From NCBI GenBank assembly GCA_030144725.1, contig JASKMD010000006.1, forward strand, positions 10,789,001 through 10,853,000: a stretch of DNA of 64,000 nucleotides. Reading direction: 5' to 3'. Below are positions 10,454 to 20,179 of this stretch, in pieces. The position numbers and the translations under genes were made by a program. Source of the stretch: Haematococcus lacustris (Eukaryota > Chlorophyta > Chlorophyceae > Chlamydomonadales > Haematococcaceae). A model generated the notes under the pieces. It was not told the origin of the DNA. It was given only the letters and a program-made list of their open reading frames with translations, and did no database searches. How positions within the stretch are numbered: the first letter of the stretch is position 1; every line of letters begins with the position of its first letter.

Positions 10454-13400
10454 TAGCCAGGCGAGGCATCAGACTTCCACTGAAAGACACCAAAGTCCCA
10501 TTAGGCTGAGATCAGATCAGACTGACAGACACCTCAGCACATGAACATGCAGTCACCAGTTAGGTAATCTGTGATATATTGCCTGCCAGTCTGCTCACCA
10601 GGTCATACTCAAATGCCTACTGACTAGGGGACCCTCACCAGTGATCATGATGCCCGCCAGCAACCCGTCTACGTTGCCGGCTTCCAGAGCCATGTACTTC
10701 TGCAGGGCTGCTGGGGCACCGCCCTTGCACACCACCTCCGCTAGGTCTGGGGTCTTTTGCGTGGCCTAATCAGGACATACAAACATACACACATACACAC
10801 ACGCACATCACAGCTGTGACTACAGCTGCCGTTGCTAGATGTGACCTGATGGTTGTGCATATGCTGATGTTGCTGAGACTGCAGCAATGCCATGTTTGGC
10901 AAGCACCACTGTCGTGGCTACACCACTGCTGCGATGATGCTAATGTCATGATGATGTCCAACAGCAGCAACGTCTTCATTGTCACAGCCCAGGGCAACAG
11001 TGGCACTAACACCATGGGTGTGGTCGAGTCAGTGAAGCATGGCGCAAGGAGCAATCACAGCAGCTGTTGCTGTTGCTGCTTTAATCGCCCACACCCCTCA
11101 AAGATGACCGCCCTAGACACTCTTCTGCCTGAGTCTAGGTTAGCAGCGCTGCTCACGACCCCATTGTAGCACTTGACCCCTCCTACAGTAGCAGTAGGAG
11201 GCCTGGCAGTCAGCAGCAGCAGCAGCACCAGCGGCAGCAGCAGCAGCAGGGCGTTTGCGTAGACTGCCTGCCCTACCTGTAGCAGCAGTGCGGCTGCGTT
11301 GCGCCGGATGGCCGGTGTCATCTTGTCTGTTAGGGCAGTGACAGCGCTTTGCAGCACGCCCTGATTGGCCACCTGGTTCACCAGCTCGTCATGGTGTCGG
11401 CACACCTGGGAGGGGTAAGGTGGGAGGTGCCAGGTGGGAGGGGTAAGGTGGGAGGGGTAAGGTAGGAGGGGTGAGGTGGGAGGTGCCAGGTGGGAGGGGT
11501 GAGGTGGGAGGGGTAAGGTGGGAGGGGTAAGGTGGGAGGGGACAGGCTGGTAGAAGCCTTGGACTATCAAGTGGCAAAGGGTCCTGGATGGCCTGCCTAC
11601 CCTGATGTTCCGCCTGTGAGCTCCCTCCCACTGCTTGCCCCACCAGTGCCTAGTGCCCTCTGTCTGCATTCCTGGTGTTGATGCGGGTGCCAGCCTGCGT
11701 TCTTTGTTTCTCGTTGCTTGCAACTGCCATTGTGAAGCTCATCAGTACATGGCAAGTGTCATGCGGCATTGAGTTCAAGCTAGGTGTGTTGGTTGCTGTA
11801 GCGCTAAGTCTCCACACTTTGGAGGTGCCCTTTGGAGGTGCCATTGGTGGTGCCCTGTGGAGGTGCCCTTTGGAGGCTTGCCCTTTGGAGGTGCGAGAGT
11901 GAGTGACGCACGGGTATAAGTAGGTATAAGTAGGTATTAGCAGGTGTGAGCCAAGTGGCGCAATGCCTTCATTCCACACTGAGTGTTCCACTGCAATGAA
12001 GGCTCAAGGTTGAGGGCCAAGGTGCTGAGTCACCACAATATGGGTCACCACAGTGTGGCGCTGGGTCACCTCAATATGTAGTGCCCAGGTAGGCAAGCTG
12101 ATCTTCTCTATTTCATTTCAGCTCCTGCTGAGCTGCTGAGCCCATCTTGAACAAAGCTGCCAGGCTGGCTGGCTGGATGCCAGGGTTAAGGAAGAAGAGA
12201 ATAGGAGCAGACAGCAACAGATGTGCATGGCCACAGTGAGGGACCGTGGGAAAGTAGTGGGTCGCCTCCTGGGAGGCAGGCCGCTGCCCTCAGTCAGGCC
12301 CTAGTCCTGACTGTATGCTGAAACCTGGAGGGTCCTGAGGGTATTGAGGGTCCTAAGCCTGTGGAGTCTTGACTACAAAGGCGCCATATTGTTGCCACCG
12401 CTGCTGCTGCTGCTGGCCTAGCTGGGTGGCTGCTGCTGCTGCGCAAAGGCTTGCATCTGGGTAAGCTCTGGTACAGCACTGCGGCTGCTCCTGTTGCTGT
12501 CTGCTGACTGAGCTTCTCTTCATCGCACCCTCTCCAGTACATCCTCCCACCCCTCGCTGTGCTGATACGGACTTGCTCAGGGCCACTGCCGCTGCTGAGC
12601 TAGGGGGGCGAGCTAGACTGCAATGCAGCGCTGAACATGCAGCGCATTGGGGAGAGCAGGTGGCGCCCACTGGAGCTGTGCTGGTGGCCAGAGCAGGGAA
12701 AGCTGCCCGCCAAGGGCAAAGAATACCCAGGCCTGGGCTACAAGCGGCTGTGAGACAAGCCACCCAAGGCCCAGCCTGCTGTGGCACAGTAGTGTGTGCC
12801 CCCCCATTTGAGCTGTCATCAGCTCACATTTAATGCATGCAGGTCATGCCAACTCCACATCATAGCCCTCTGGGTCAGGCAATACTGTAGGTGGTAGGCG
12901 ATCATGACCATGTGTATGCCATGTCTATGCCATGCGCATGCCATGTGCATGGGAACTCCACACAGACAAAAATACCGTTTTGTAGGGGTCCACACTGAGT
13001 GTTCCACTGCAATGAAGGCTCAAGGTTGAGGGCCAAGGTGCTGATGCGGTGCTGAACATGTTACTACTGCCCACCATTGCTCACATTGCTTACAGGGCTG
13101 TACACATGCCTGCATGACACCCTGCAGTTGCCTGACTAGGCTGGGTTGTGCCGGATCAGGCAAGTGCGGTGGGCGCACCTGAGCCAGTGCATTGAGCGCG
13201 GCGGCCTTGAGGTCCTGGGGGGTGTTTGCTCCCCTGACCATCATGGTCAGGGGCTCCAGGGCCTTGGCTCTCATCAGGGCCTCAGCCAGCTTTGCACCCC
13301 CTGCTGCCACATTGCTGAGGCAGAGCACCAGCGCACGGAGCAGGCTGTGGGGCGAGTCCTGCAGGCATTGGCCAAGACGTCACAAGGGAGCATGGAGGCA

Positions 13401-15967
13401 TGGAGGCTGTTGCAAGGAGGCTGTGGCAAGGAGCAGGTACTCGGCAGGTACTCGGCACTAGGACGCAAAGGGAGCTCGCTTGAAGGCTGTAGGACTAGAA
13501 CTCCGCCAGTAACAGGCTAGTGCAGGGCTGGGTGGGCAGGAGGGTGAGGCAGCCTTGCTGCACCAACCCAGCTAAACAGCAGGGCTGGGCTGCAAACACC
13601 TCACGCGGTCAAGTTCTCCGGTGGAGGCAGGATGTTGACAGAGAAGTACATGGAAGGGGTGGGACTGGGGCTCTTGTAGCGGAAGAGGTTAGACTGGTGC
13701 TCAGCCCACCTGCTCCTCCTGTAAGCTAGTACGCACCACTGCTTGTGGGCGGCTGATGCTTGAGGATCCCTCCGTATCCCTCACTGGCCCATCCGCCCTT
13801 TACACAACCCTGGCCATCCCTCCTATGCCCACACTGGCCCCGCAGCTTCCCTGCATCACCACCATCCCTCCTCTCCCCTCACTGGCCCCACCTTGACCAT
13901 CAGCAGTGACACCAGCAGCGCCAGCAATGCATCATCACAGACCAGGGCTGCATGCTGGGCACTGGATTGGCACAGCGCGTTCAGGGTGAACACTGCAGCC
14001 TCCCGCACCACTGGGGCTCCGGACTGCAGCTGACGGATGAGGTGGGGCAGGGCGCCTGGGCACCAGCAGGCAAGGAGCATGGGGCATGGCGGCCGCTAGG
14101 CAGCAGTGGATGGCGAGCGGCAAACCGCAGTTCCATCACCAACACACCCCAATTCATGCCCATCACAGGGTGCTAGGCAGCATTGGTGGCAAAAAAATGA
14201 TCTGAGGGATTTGACAGCGAGAACAGCATGCCAGCATAGGCTGTGTCCAGCCTTAGGCTGTGGCTGGGCCTGATCTCCAGGGTGTTTCAACTTGCCACTG
14301 GTCGCGTAACTGCTGAAGAGGGCAGGCCTACCCCGGCTGTGGACCCTGCAAGGGACCTGATGGCACACCCTGCTGTTCTACCTCCTTCTTAGCCAAAGGC
14401 CCTTGGTCGCACCGCTGTTTCAGCTTGCCTCTGAATTCGTTCATCACTTCATTGGTCTGTCCCTGATGTGGACCCTGCTAGAACTGAACGAACCGTGTGC
14501 CCTGTGTGCATGGCTGCAGCTGCAGAGGGAGATGGCAAGCAACTGGTGGTCGTCTTTGGCGCAGCTGGCATTAGCACCGGGGGAGGCTGGGGTGCTGATG
14601 CGGTGCTGCGGGCCTGCTGCAAGGTGGTGTGCAGGCCCAGGGGCACAGACCAGCGGCAGGGCAGGGTGGTGCTCGTGGATGAGCACCGCACCAGCCGGGT
14701 CAGCTCAGCAGTGAATGGCCAGCAGCCCTGTGAGAGGCAGCTAGACAAATGCAGGGCCACCAGGCCTGCAGACCGGAAGCCCCCAGCAGAGCAGGTGGAA
14801 CACCGCCTATTGAGCCCAGCCTGGAGCCAGCAGCATGACCACCCAGTGCGGGGCCTGATGTGGTGCCCGAAGTAGTGGCCCACCGCATCCTGCCAGAGCC
14901 CTCATGCAGCAGCCAAGCAGCCACACAGCCAGCAGAGAACCTGTGACACATGCAAGGGATCTGAACAACCTGTGGCACCCTGACGGCATACCCTGCTGTA
15001 CCACCTCCCCCTCAACCCAAGGCCCTTGGTTGCACCGCTGCAGCTGTGACCCTACTTGACGACATGGCATACAACGCCAGGGCCGGCTGTATGCTGGGCC
15101 CCAGGGCCAGGAGCAAGCCACTGCCCTAGCCTGGACCATAGCCAAGGGCTCAGCCTGCCTGCTATCTGCCTGCTATTGCCGAGCTGCTGTTTTGCACAGC
15201 TTGTGAGGTAATTCGCCTCTGGGATGCACTGTCTGCGCAAGCTGCAGCTGCCTTTAATAGGTGCAACAACATGCTTGCAATGCTGTTGACGGCGCTGAAT
15301 CTGTAGAAACGCCATGTTTGGCGAGGAATGTTTGGATGATTATGGTCATGGCTGCCGGGGTGTGGTTCCCAGCGTTGTCTCTTCATAACACACCTGCAGC
15401 TAAGACGCGGGCTGCAAACTCGCTGGTCGACTTGGCCAGGGAGGTGAGCACATTGTTTGCGCTGGCTTGCACTGAGGGGCTGTCATGGCTGAGGCTGATG
15501 ACGATGCTGTCTAGGACGCCACAAGACACCACAACCTGGGACAAGAGAGGGTCGGCAGCTGCAAGCTTTGCTAAGCATTGCAGTGACAGGGCTTGGATGC
15601 CTGCGGGGAGGGGCCGCCGGGGACATGTCGCGTTTATCCCAACATGTCCGTCATGATCAGTCCCGCAAAATGTTACCAGGCACGGCGTCTTGCGCCAGTG
15701 GACAGCATACAACGGCCATCACGTCGTTCTTCATAAGTGCCTCGAGTGTCCCTTCGCTGGACGCCTTGTCCAGGAAGCCCTGCCACCGTCGACAGCCGGG
15801 CATGCGTACACGCTCCACTGCTGGCACTGCTCGCACATACGTTGACTTACGGAGAGCTTGTTGATAAACTCGTTCCTTGCGACCTGGAAAGCACCAAATG
15901 CCTGCTGAACTTGCTTCAAGTTGCCACCCACTTCCGCCACTGCGGTCAATTGCTTCGTTGGTGGCAT
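7485..15967 (-). CDS. SPAG6/PF16-like armadillo-repeat protein (11 exons)
   Basis: SPAG6/PF16 is an armadillo protein of the ciliary central pair (C1 microtubule). Exons, minus strand: 15967-15851, 15779-15677, 15600-15394, 14055-13892, 13358-13179, 11405-11277, 10765-10639, 10198-10101, 9618-9506, 8947-8803, 7658-7485. All join in phase to 518 aa, close to the 500-odd residues of the family. The order of segments follows SPAG6: an N-terminal FGAFQVARNEFINKL, successive ARM helices (for example CLAKLAAADPLLSQVVVSCG, AKLAEALMRAKALEPL, DELVNQVANQGVL, LLAKAVVDSGAG), then GRQSFVTSGALQRLQELRK and FPADVVLYYQRE-stop. The tail lacks the residues that normally follow the Tyr-Tyr pair, and similarity is clearly weaker than between PF16 and SPAG6. 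It is therefore more likely a paralogue than PF16 itself. Two introns hold Fanzor-like relics on the opposite strand. The family call is strong; the role is inferred. Confidence 0.88.
8052..8372 (+). repeat. CTG/CCG/TTG trinucleotide-derived array
   Basis: Units of 15 bp built from CTGCTGCCGCTGTTG fill the last intron of the SPAG6-like gene. Long poly-Ala, poly-Leu and Gln-Arg reading frames on both strands are by-products. Confidence 0.9.
10198..10455 (+). repeat. CAGCAGG and (CCAG)n arrays in a SPAG6-like intron
   Basis: About 27-bp units rich in GCAGCAGGTGCAGCCC (10198-10340) lie directly upstream, in transcript terms downstream, of a (CCAG)n tract (10394-10455). Both are in the intron between the exons at 10765-10639 and 10198-10101; the first array touches the acceptor. 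Confidence 0.85.
11405..11545 (+). repeat. GGTGGGAGGGGTAA minisatellite
   Basis: About nine degenerate 14-15 bp units end at the acceptor of the exon at 11405-11277 (minus strand). Confidence 0.85.
11890..12031 (-). mobile_element. Short non-autonomous element sharing an end with the Fanzor-type repeat
   Basis: On the minus strand the segment starts with AGCACCTTGGCCCTCAACC and continues through about 55 bp that recur almost identically at 12989-13045. It then runs into the GGCATTGCGCCACT/GGCTCA block also seen near 44.07, 47.55 and 48.35 kb. No ORF. Confidence 0.55.
12604..12792 (+). pseudogene. C-terminal fragment of a Fanzor/TnpB-like nuclease (broken)
   Basis: Fanzors are eukaryotic TnpB relatives: RNA-guided nucleases with a split RuvC domain. 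This fragment opens after a TAG and reads GGELDCNAALNMQRIGESRW, then a tail containing WWPEQGKLPAKGKEYPGLGY. DCNAALN fits the RuvC-III DxNAAxN signature with its catalytic Asp (codon 12616-12618). A TGA at 12751 replaces the codon that is Arg (CGA) in the copy at 42.5 kb; the frame then continues to a TAG at 12790. It lies antisense in an intron of the SPAG6-like gene. The family call rests on the motif and on recall of a recurrent algal repeat protein with this tail, not on a search. Confidence 0.6.
12793..13045 (+). mobile_element. Conserved non-coding 3' flank and end of the Fanzor-type element
   Basis: Downstream of the broken ORF, the sequence through GAGCTGTCATCAGCTCACA, the GCATGC/CCATGT-rich stretch and ACACAGACAAAAATACCG is repeated, inverted, at 42290-42536. 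It ends in CAAGGTGCTGA, the shared element end. Confidence 0.65.
14338..14425 (+). repeat. Left copy of a direct repeat flanking the 14.5 kb Fanzor-like fragment
   Basis: About 85 bp containing AAGGCCCTTGGTCGCACCGC; an imperfect second copy lies at 14945-15045. Confidence 0.6.
14468..14875 (+). pseudogene. Internal fragment of a Fanzor/TnpB-like nuclease
   Basis: An open frame without a convincing ATG reads KQLVVVFGAAGISTGG, then CKVVCRPRGTDQRQGR, then VVLVDEHRTSRVSSAVNG. The order matches the TnpB/Fanzor region between RuvC-II and RuvC-III: a beta strand with a Gly-rich turn, then a VDE(x)RTS motif leading into the zinc ribbon. Here the usual CxxC cysteines after the TS are replaced by Ser (RTSRVSSAVNG), so zinc binding looks lost. 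The frame stops at 14873-14875 without reaching a DxNAAxN motif. The fragment sits antisense in a SPAG6-like intron. Since the C-terminal piece lies upstream of it on the same strand (12.6 kb), the two cannot be one simply interrupted copy. Confidence 0.55.
14945..15045 (+). repeat. Right copy of the direct repeat flanking the 14.5 kb fragment
   Basis: Imperfect copy of 14338-14425, containing AAGGCCCTTGGTTGCACCGC. Confidence 0.6.
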
Positions 15968-16153
15968 TTGTGGACGGCCTGACGGGCAGATGCCCGTCAG
16001 GGGGTGTCCTGTTTTGTCCCTGGGTCAAACAAAAACAAACAGGATGAGAGCAAGCATGGAGGGGATACCTGAGCTTGCTTATCCCAGCTCAGGCAACTAG
16101 TAACTGGCAGTTTGGTAGCGGGGCCTGCTTCAGGGACAAGCAAAGTAACGTAC
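15968..16153. promoter_or_regulatory. Short shared upstream region of two divergent genes
   Basis: Only 186 bp separate the ATG of the SPAG6-like gene (15967, minus) from the first in-frame ATG of the M16 gene (16154, plus). A short inverted repeat, GACGGGCAGATGCCCGTC, lies at about 15981-15998. A bidirectional promoter is inferred from the layout; no core element was identified, and an untranslated upstream exon of either gene is possible. Confidence 0.4.
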
Positions 16154-19100
16154 ATGTTCAATGCTCGTCATCTGGCAGGGTGGTCCGCCTGTGGCCATCT
16201 CCGCCTCGTCACTCCAGCTGCGCAGCACTCGGGGCGGTCGACGACGCGCTCGCAAAGGATCAGCGGCGCGATACCCGCAGCACTGCCAGTGGCACTGGCC
16301 CTCCCTGCTCCCCTCCATGCGGTCGCTGAGTTCGAGCAGTGCCATGTCCCAGGCTACTGTGCCCCGTCAGACATCTCCCTCATGCTAAAATCCTCTCTTG
16401 AGCCAGCTCCTCCACTCACCACACCACCCCACCCCCCACCTTCACACCCTCCCCCACCCCTGGCACCCCCGTCACCCATGCTCACCCCTCTCTACAACCT
16501 GTCAGAGGTACCACCCAGCCTCCCAAGCAGCCAGCTCAGCCTCCCCAGCCAGCCCCTCAGCCCTGGCAGGCCTGACATCCCAGCAGCAGGGTCGGGCACC
16601 CCAGAGCCAAGCAACCTGGCTACCCCCTCAGGTGCACAGCTGGCAGGGCCCTGGCCCACCTCCCCCGCCCCTGGCCCCCCTGGTGACCCGCCCGGTGTCC
16701 AGCCTTTGTCAGCAGGGCTGGTGGGGCAGGGCAGCCAGCTTGATCAGACCCTTGGAGGGGTTGGCCACCTGCCTGGCCTGAGCGCTCTGGACATCTTGAT
16801 CAGTGAACAAGCTGCCCAGCAGCTGCCACCGTTGCCCACCAGCTTCCCAGCGCTGCCAGCTCTGCAGCTGCCAAAGTACCAGCAGGTTGGCGGCAGAGGG
16901 GGCCTACCCAATCAATGTTAGGAGCCTGGGGTCATACAATAGGATGGTGACGTTCATTGAGTGTTGTGTGACAAATGCCATGGTGGCTGTAGTATGTATT
17001 ATATATATACCACCCATGCATTACACAATCCATGTGAACACAGCCCCTATTGTGCCCCTGCAGCCCCTGTATTTCCTGCCACAGCCCCGGCCCCAACCTT
17101 TGGCCCCTACCTTGCCCACCCCCTCTACCTGTGTCTCTACACACCCTATGTCATGGCCACACCTCAGCAACATCAGCAGCAGCGGCAGCAGCAACGGCAG
17201 CGGCGGCAGCAGCAGAAGCAGCACCAGGTGTTGCTGCAACACACGTACTCAATGCTCACAGACTTGATATGCTTCGTGCTCGCTTGAACTGGCCGCGTCA
17301 TGCCTTAAGGTCCTGGCTTATACCTATCCACTTTTGGGCACCCCCACAGGTGAAGCGTAATTGGAGTGATGTGTGACAAATGTCATGGTGGCTGTAGTAT
17401 GTATCACAGCAAGATCCCACCACCCATTTGAACACAGCCCCTGTTGTGCCCCTGCACGCCACAGGTGAAGCTCAGCAATGGGTTGCGGGTCTATCTAGTG
17501 GAGGACCACACCGTCCCCCTGCTGAGGGGCAGCCTGCTGATACGGGCGGGGCAGTGGGCCAGCCCTCCCGACAAGGTCAGCGGCGTGCAGGCGAACAGCA
17601 GCCAAAATCCAGCGGCCAGGACACAAGTTCACCAATCCACATGCCCCCACACCACCCCTTGCCCCACCCCTGCTGCCCGCTGGCCCTGCCCCACCCACCC
17701 TCCTGGCTATGAGTTCGCCCAGCTGCCAGGGCCTAGCGACCAGGACTCCACTTTAACCCAGTCCACATGCCCCCTCATGTAGCCCCACTGTCATGTCACT
17801 CCCAAGGCCCCTGCCCCTGCGGCCCCTGCCCCTGCGACCCCTGCCCCTGCGACCCCTGCCCCTGCGGCCCCTGCCCCTGCAACCCCTGCCCCTCCCCCTC
17901 CTCCACCTATGGTCTTTTTTCACACCCGCATTGTCCTAAGGGCCTTGTCCAAACCCACCCGCTCACCCACCCTTCCCCTTCCCACCCCATTTCAAGTGCA
18001 GCTGCCAACCCTACCCAGCAAACAGTTTGTGCGGCCTACGCACAAAGCGTTGCAGGCAGGCAGGGCCCTGAGCTTTGCAGCCAAGATTGGTTACAACACC
18101 ATCCAGCTCTCCCTTCCCAGCCATCCCGGCCTATGCACAGACTCCTCACCCCACTTTGACCCGTGCCCACCCTGGTGGACCCACCATGCCCCTCAACGCC
18201 AAGCCATGTGCCTCATACCCAACCAGGCCTGCTCGCCTCCCCGCCGCTTGCCCCACCCCTGCTGCCTGCTGGCCCTACCCCACACCCCCTTCCTAACTAT
18301 GAATTCAAGGTGATGGGCGCAAACCCACCATCGCCACCTCTGTTGCCATCACTGAGGGATATAGCCACCGGCTGCCTACCTCCTGTTCTATGGCCCCTGG
18401 TGCCTGCTGCTGCTGCTGCTGCCTGCTCTGTGACAGCTACACAGACCTTATACCTGAAACTCAAAAACAGCCTTTTGTCATTGCTATGTCATATGTTTCG
18501 CTATGACAAATAGTTTGTGTGCTCTGTGACGCTTAGCATCTGCCTGCCGCCTGATGCAGGTGGGGCTGGCCAGTGCTGCGCTGAACGTGCAGCGTGCGGG
18601 TGGGTCCCTACAGCATCCGGCACCAGGGCTGGATGACACCTTAGAGGCCCTGGCTGCTGGGGTGGAGGCGGGTGCAGGGCCGCAGGTGGGCGAGGGGGAG
18701 GGAGGGCGAAGGGGAGAGACAAGGAGAGGGGAAGGGCAGAGGTGAAAAGGATGGCTAAGGGGAGGGGCAGGGCAAACTGCTGCAAGCTGCATGTGCCTAC
18801 AGAGCCTGACGCTGGACTTCTTCTGCAGCAGCGAGGATGTCCAGACCGTGGTGCAACTGTTTGCTGAGGTGCTCATGTGAGTGGCGTCAGCCGCACCACC
18901 CACCCTCCACACTCTCATCTCGATCACCACCTCCGTGCGCGCTGTGCAACCTCTGACCCCCTGGCCCTAGGGCACCTTGGGCAGAGCAGGCTGAGCAGAC
19001 AAAGCCCTACTGCCTGCTGACCCTGACCCTTGCCTGTGCTCACTGAATCCTCATGGGGCTGAGTCAGCCACCAACAGCACCACTGCCACCACCACTAGCC

Positions 19101-20135
19101 CTGAAGCACCTTGGGCAGAGCAGACTACTGCCACTGGTGCTGCTACTGCCTGCTGACCCTGACCCTGGGTGCTCCTCATGCTCCTCATCCTCATGGGGCT
19201 GAGTCAGCCCTGAGGGCACTTTGTTTGCAGAGGTGCTCATGCTCAGCTGCACCTCCCACCCTTCCCTCCTACCTCCACTGCCTTGCCCTGCGGATTTGGA
19301 GGGAGGAAGGAGGACACGGTGCCTGCCTTGCAGGTCGCCCGCCATGCCTGATGACCGGCTGCAGCTGTACAAAGACCAGGTGTGGGGGGCCTGGAGAGGT
19401 GTGCGATGGAGGGAGGGGTGAGATATGAATAGATGAGTAGCTGTGAGGAGGTCGTGAAGTCAGTGTGAGAGAAGCAAGCAGGGGTGAGCGGCTCAAGAAG
19501 GCATCAGCTGTAGCACTGAGAGGCTGGTACCTAGGGATGACAAATGGCCAAGCAATGTGTGACAGGTGTAACGCTGAAAGTAATGTTTGGCAGCTGGTGT
19601 GACATTGAAGAAAGAGAGTGGTGCGATGCGGTGTGATGCAGGTGGCAAACCTATTGGAGCATCAGAACGACCGGCCTCAAGGCATTGCACGCAGGGAGCT
19701 GCAGGTTTGGCACAGCACCGACAACATCGTCTCAACTGCTGCCTTGCCAGCCTGCTGCCCTGCCTGCTGCGGTACCTGCCTGATGCCCTGCTCAAGGCTG
19801 CATGGCTGGCTGGCCTTTTTTTGTAGGTTATGGCAATTAGCATATGCTAGTATGCCTGCATTGTGCTGCTGCTGCTGCTGCTGCTGCAGAAGCTTATGTA
19901 TGGGAAGGACAGTGTGTACGCTAGACAACCCACCATGGCAGGCATCCAATCTATCACACGTCAGGACCTACTAAAGCGAGTGATATGTGATTCAAAATTG
20001 AATCTGCGCACATGCGTGACACCAACCCTGCTGTTGATGATGGTGCCGTTGCCAATGGTGGGGTGGTGATGGTGGCCTCCTGAAGGCCCCTGCGGCCCCT
20101 GCCCCTGCCCCTGCGGCCCGTGCCCCCAGCCCGCA

Positions 20136-20179
<44 letters not shown>

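Noticed and set aside
17900..18310. Additional M16 exon (PTHKALQAGRALSFAAKI frame)
   Set aside because: Exons 17465-17575 and 18560-18685 join in phase and match the family without an insert.
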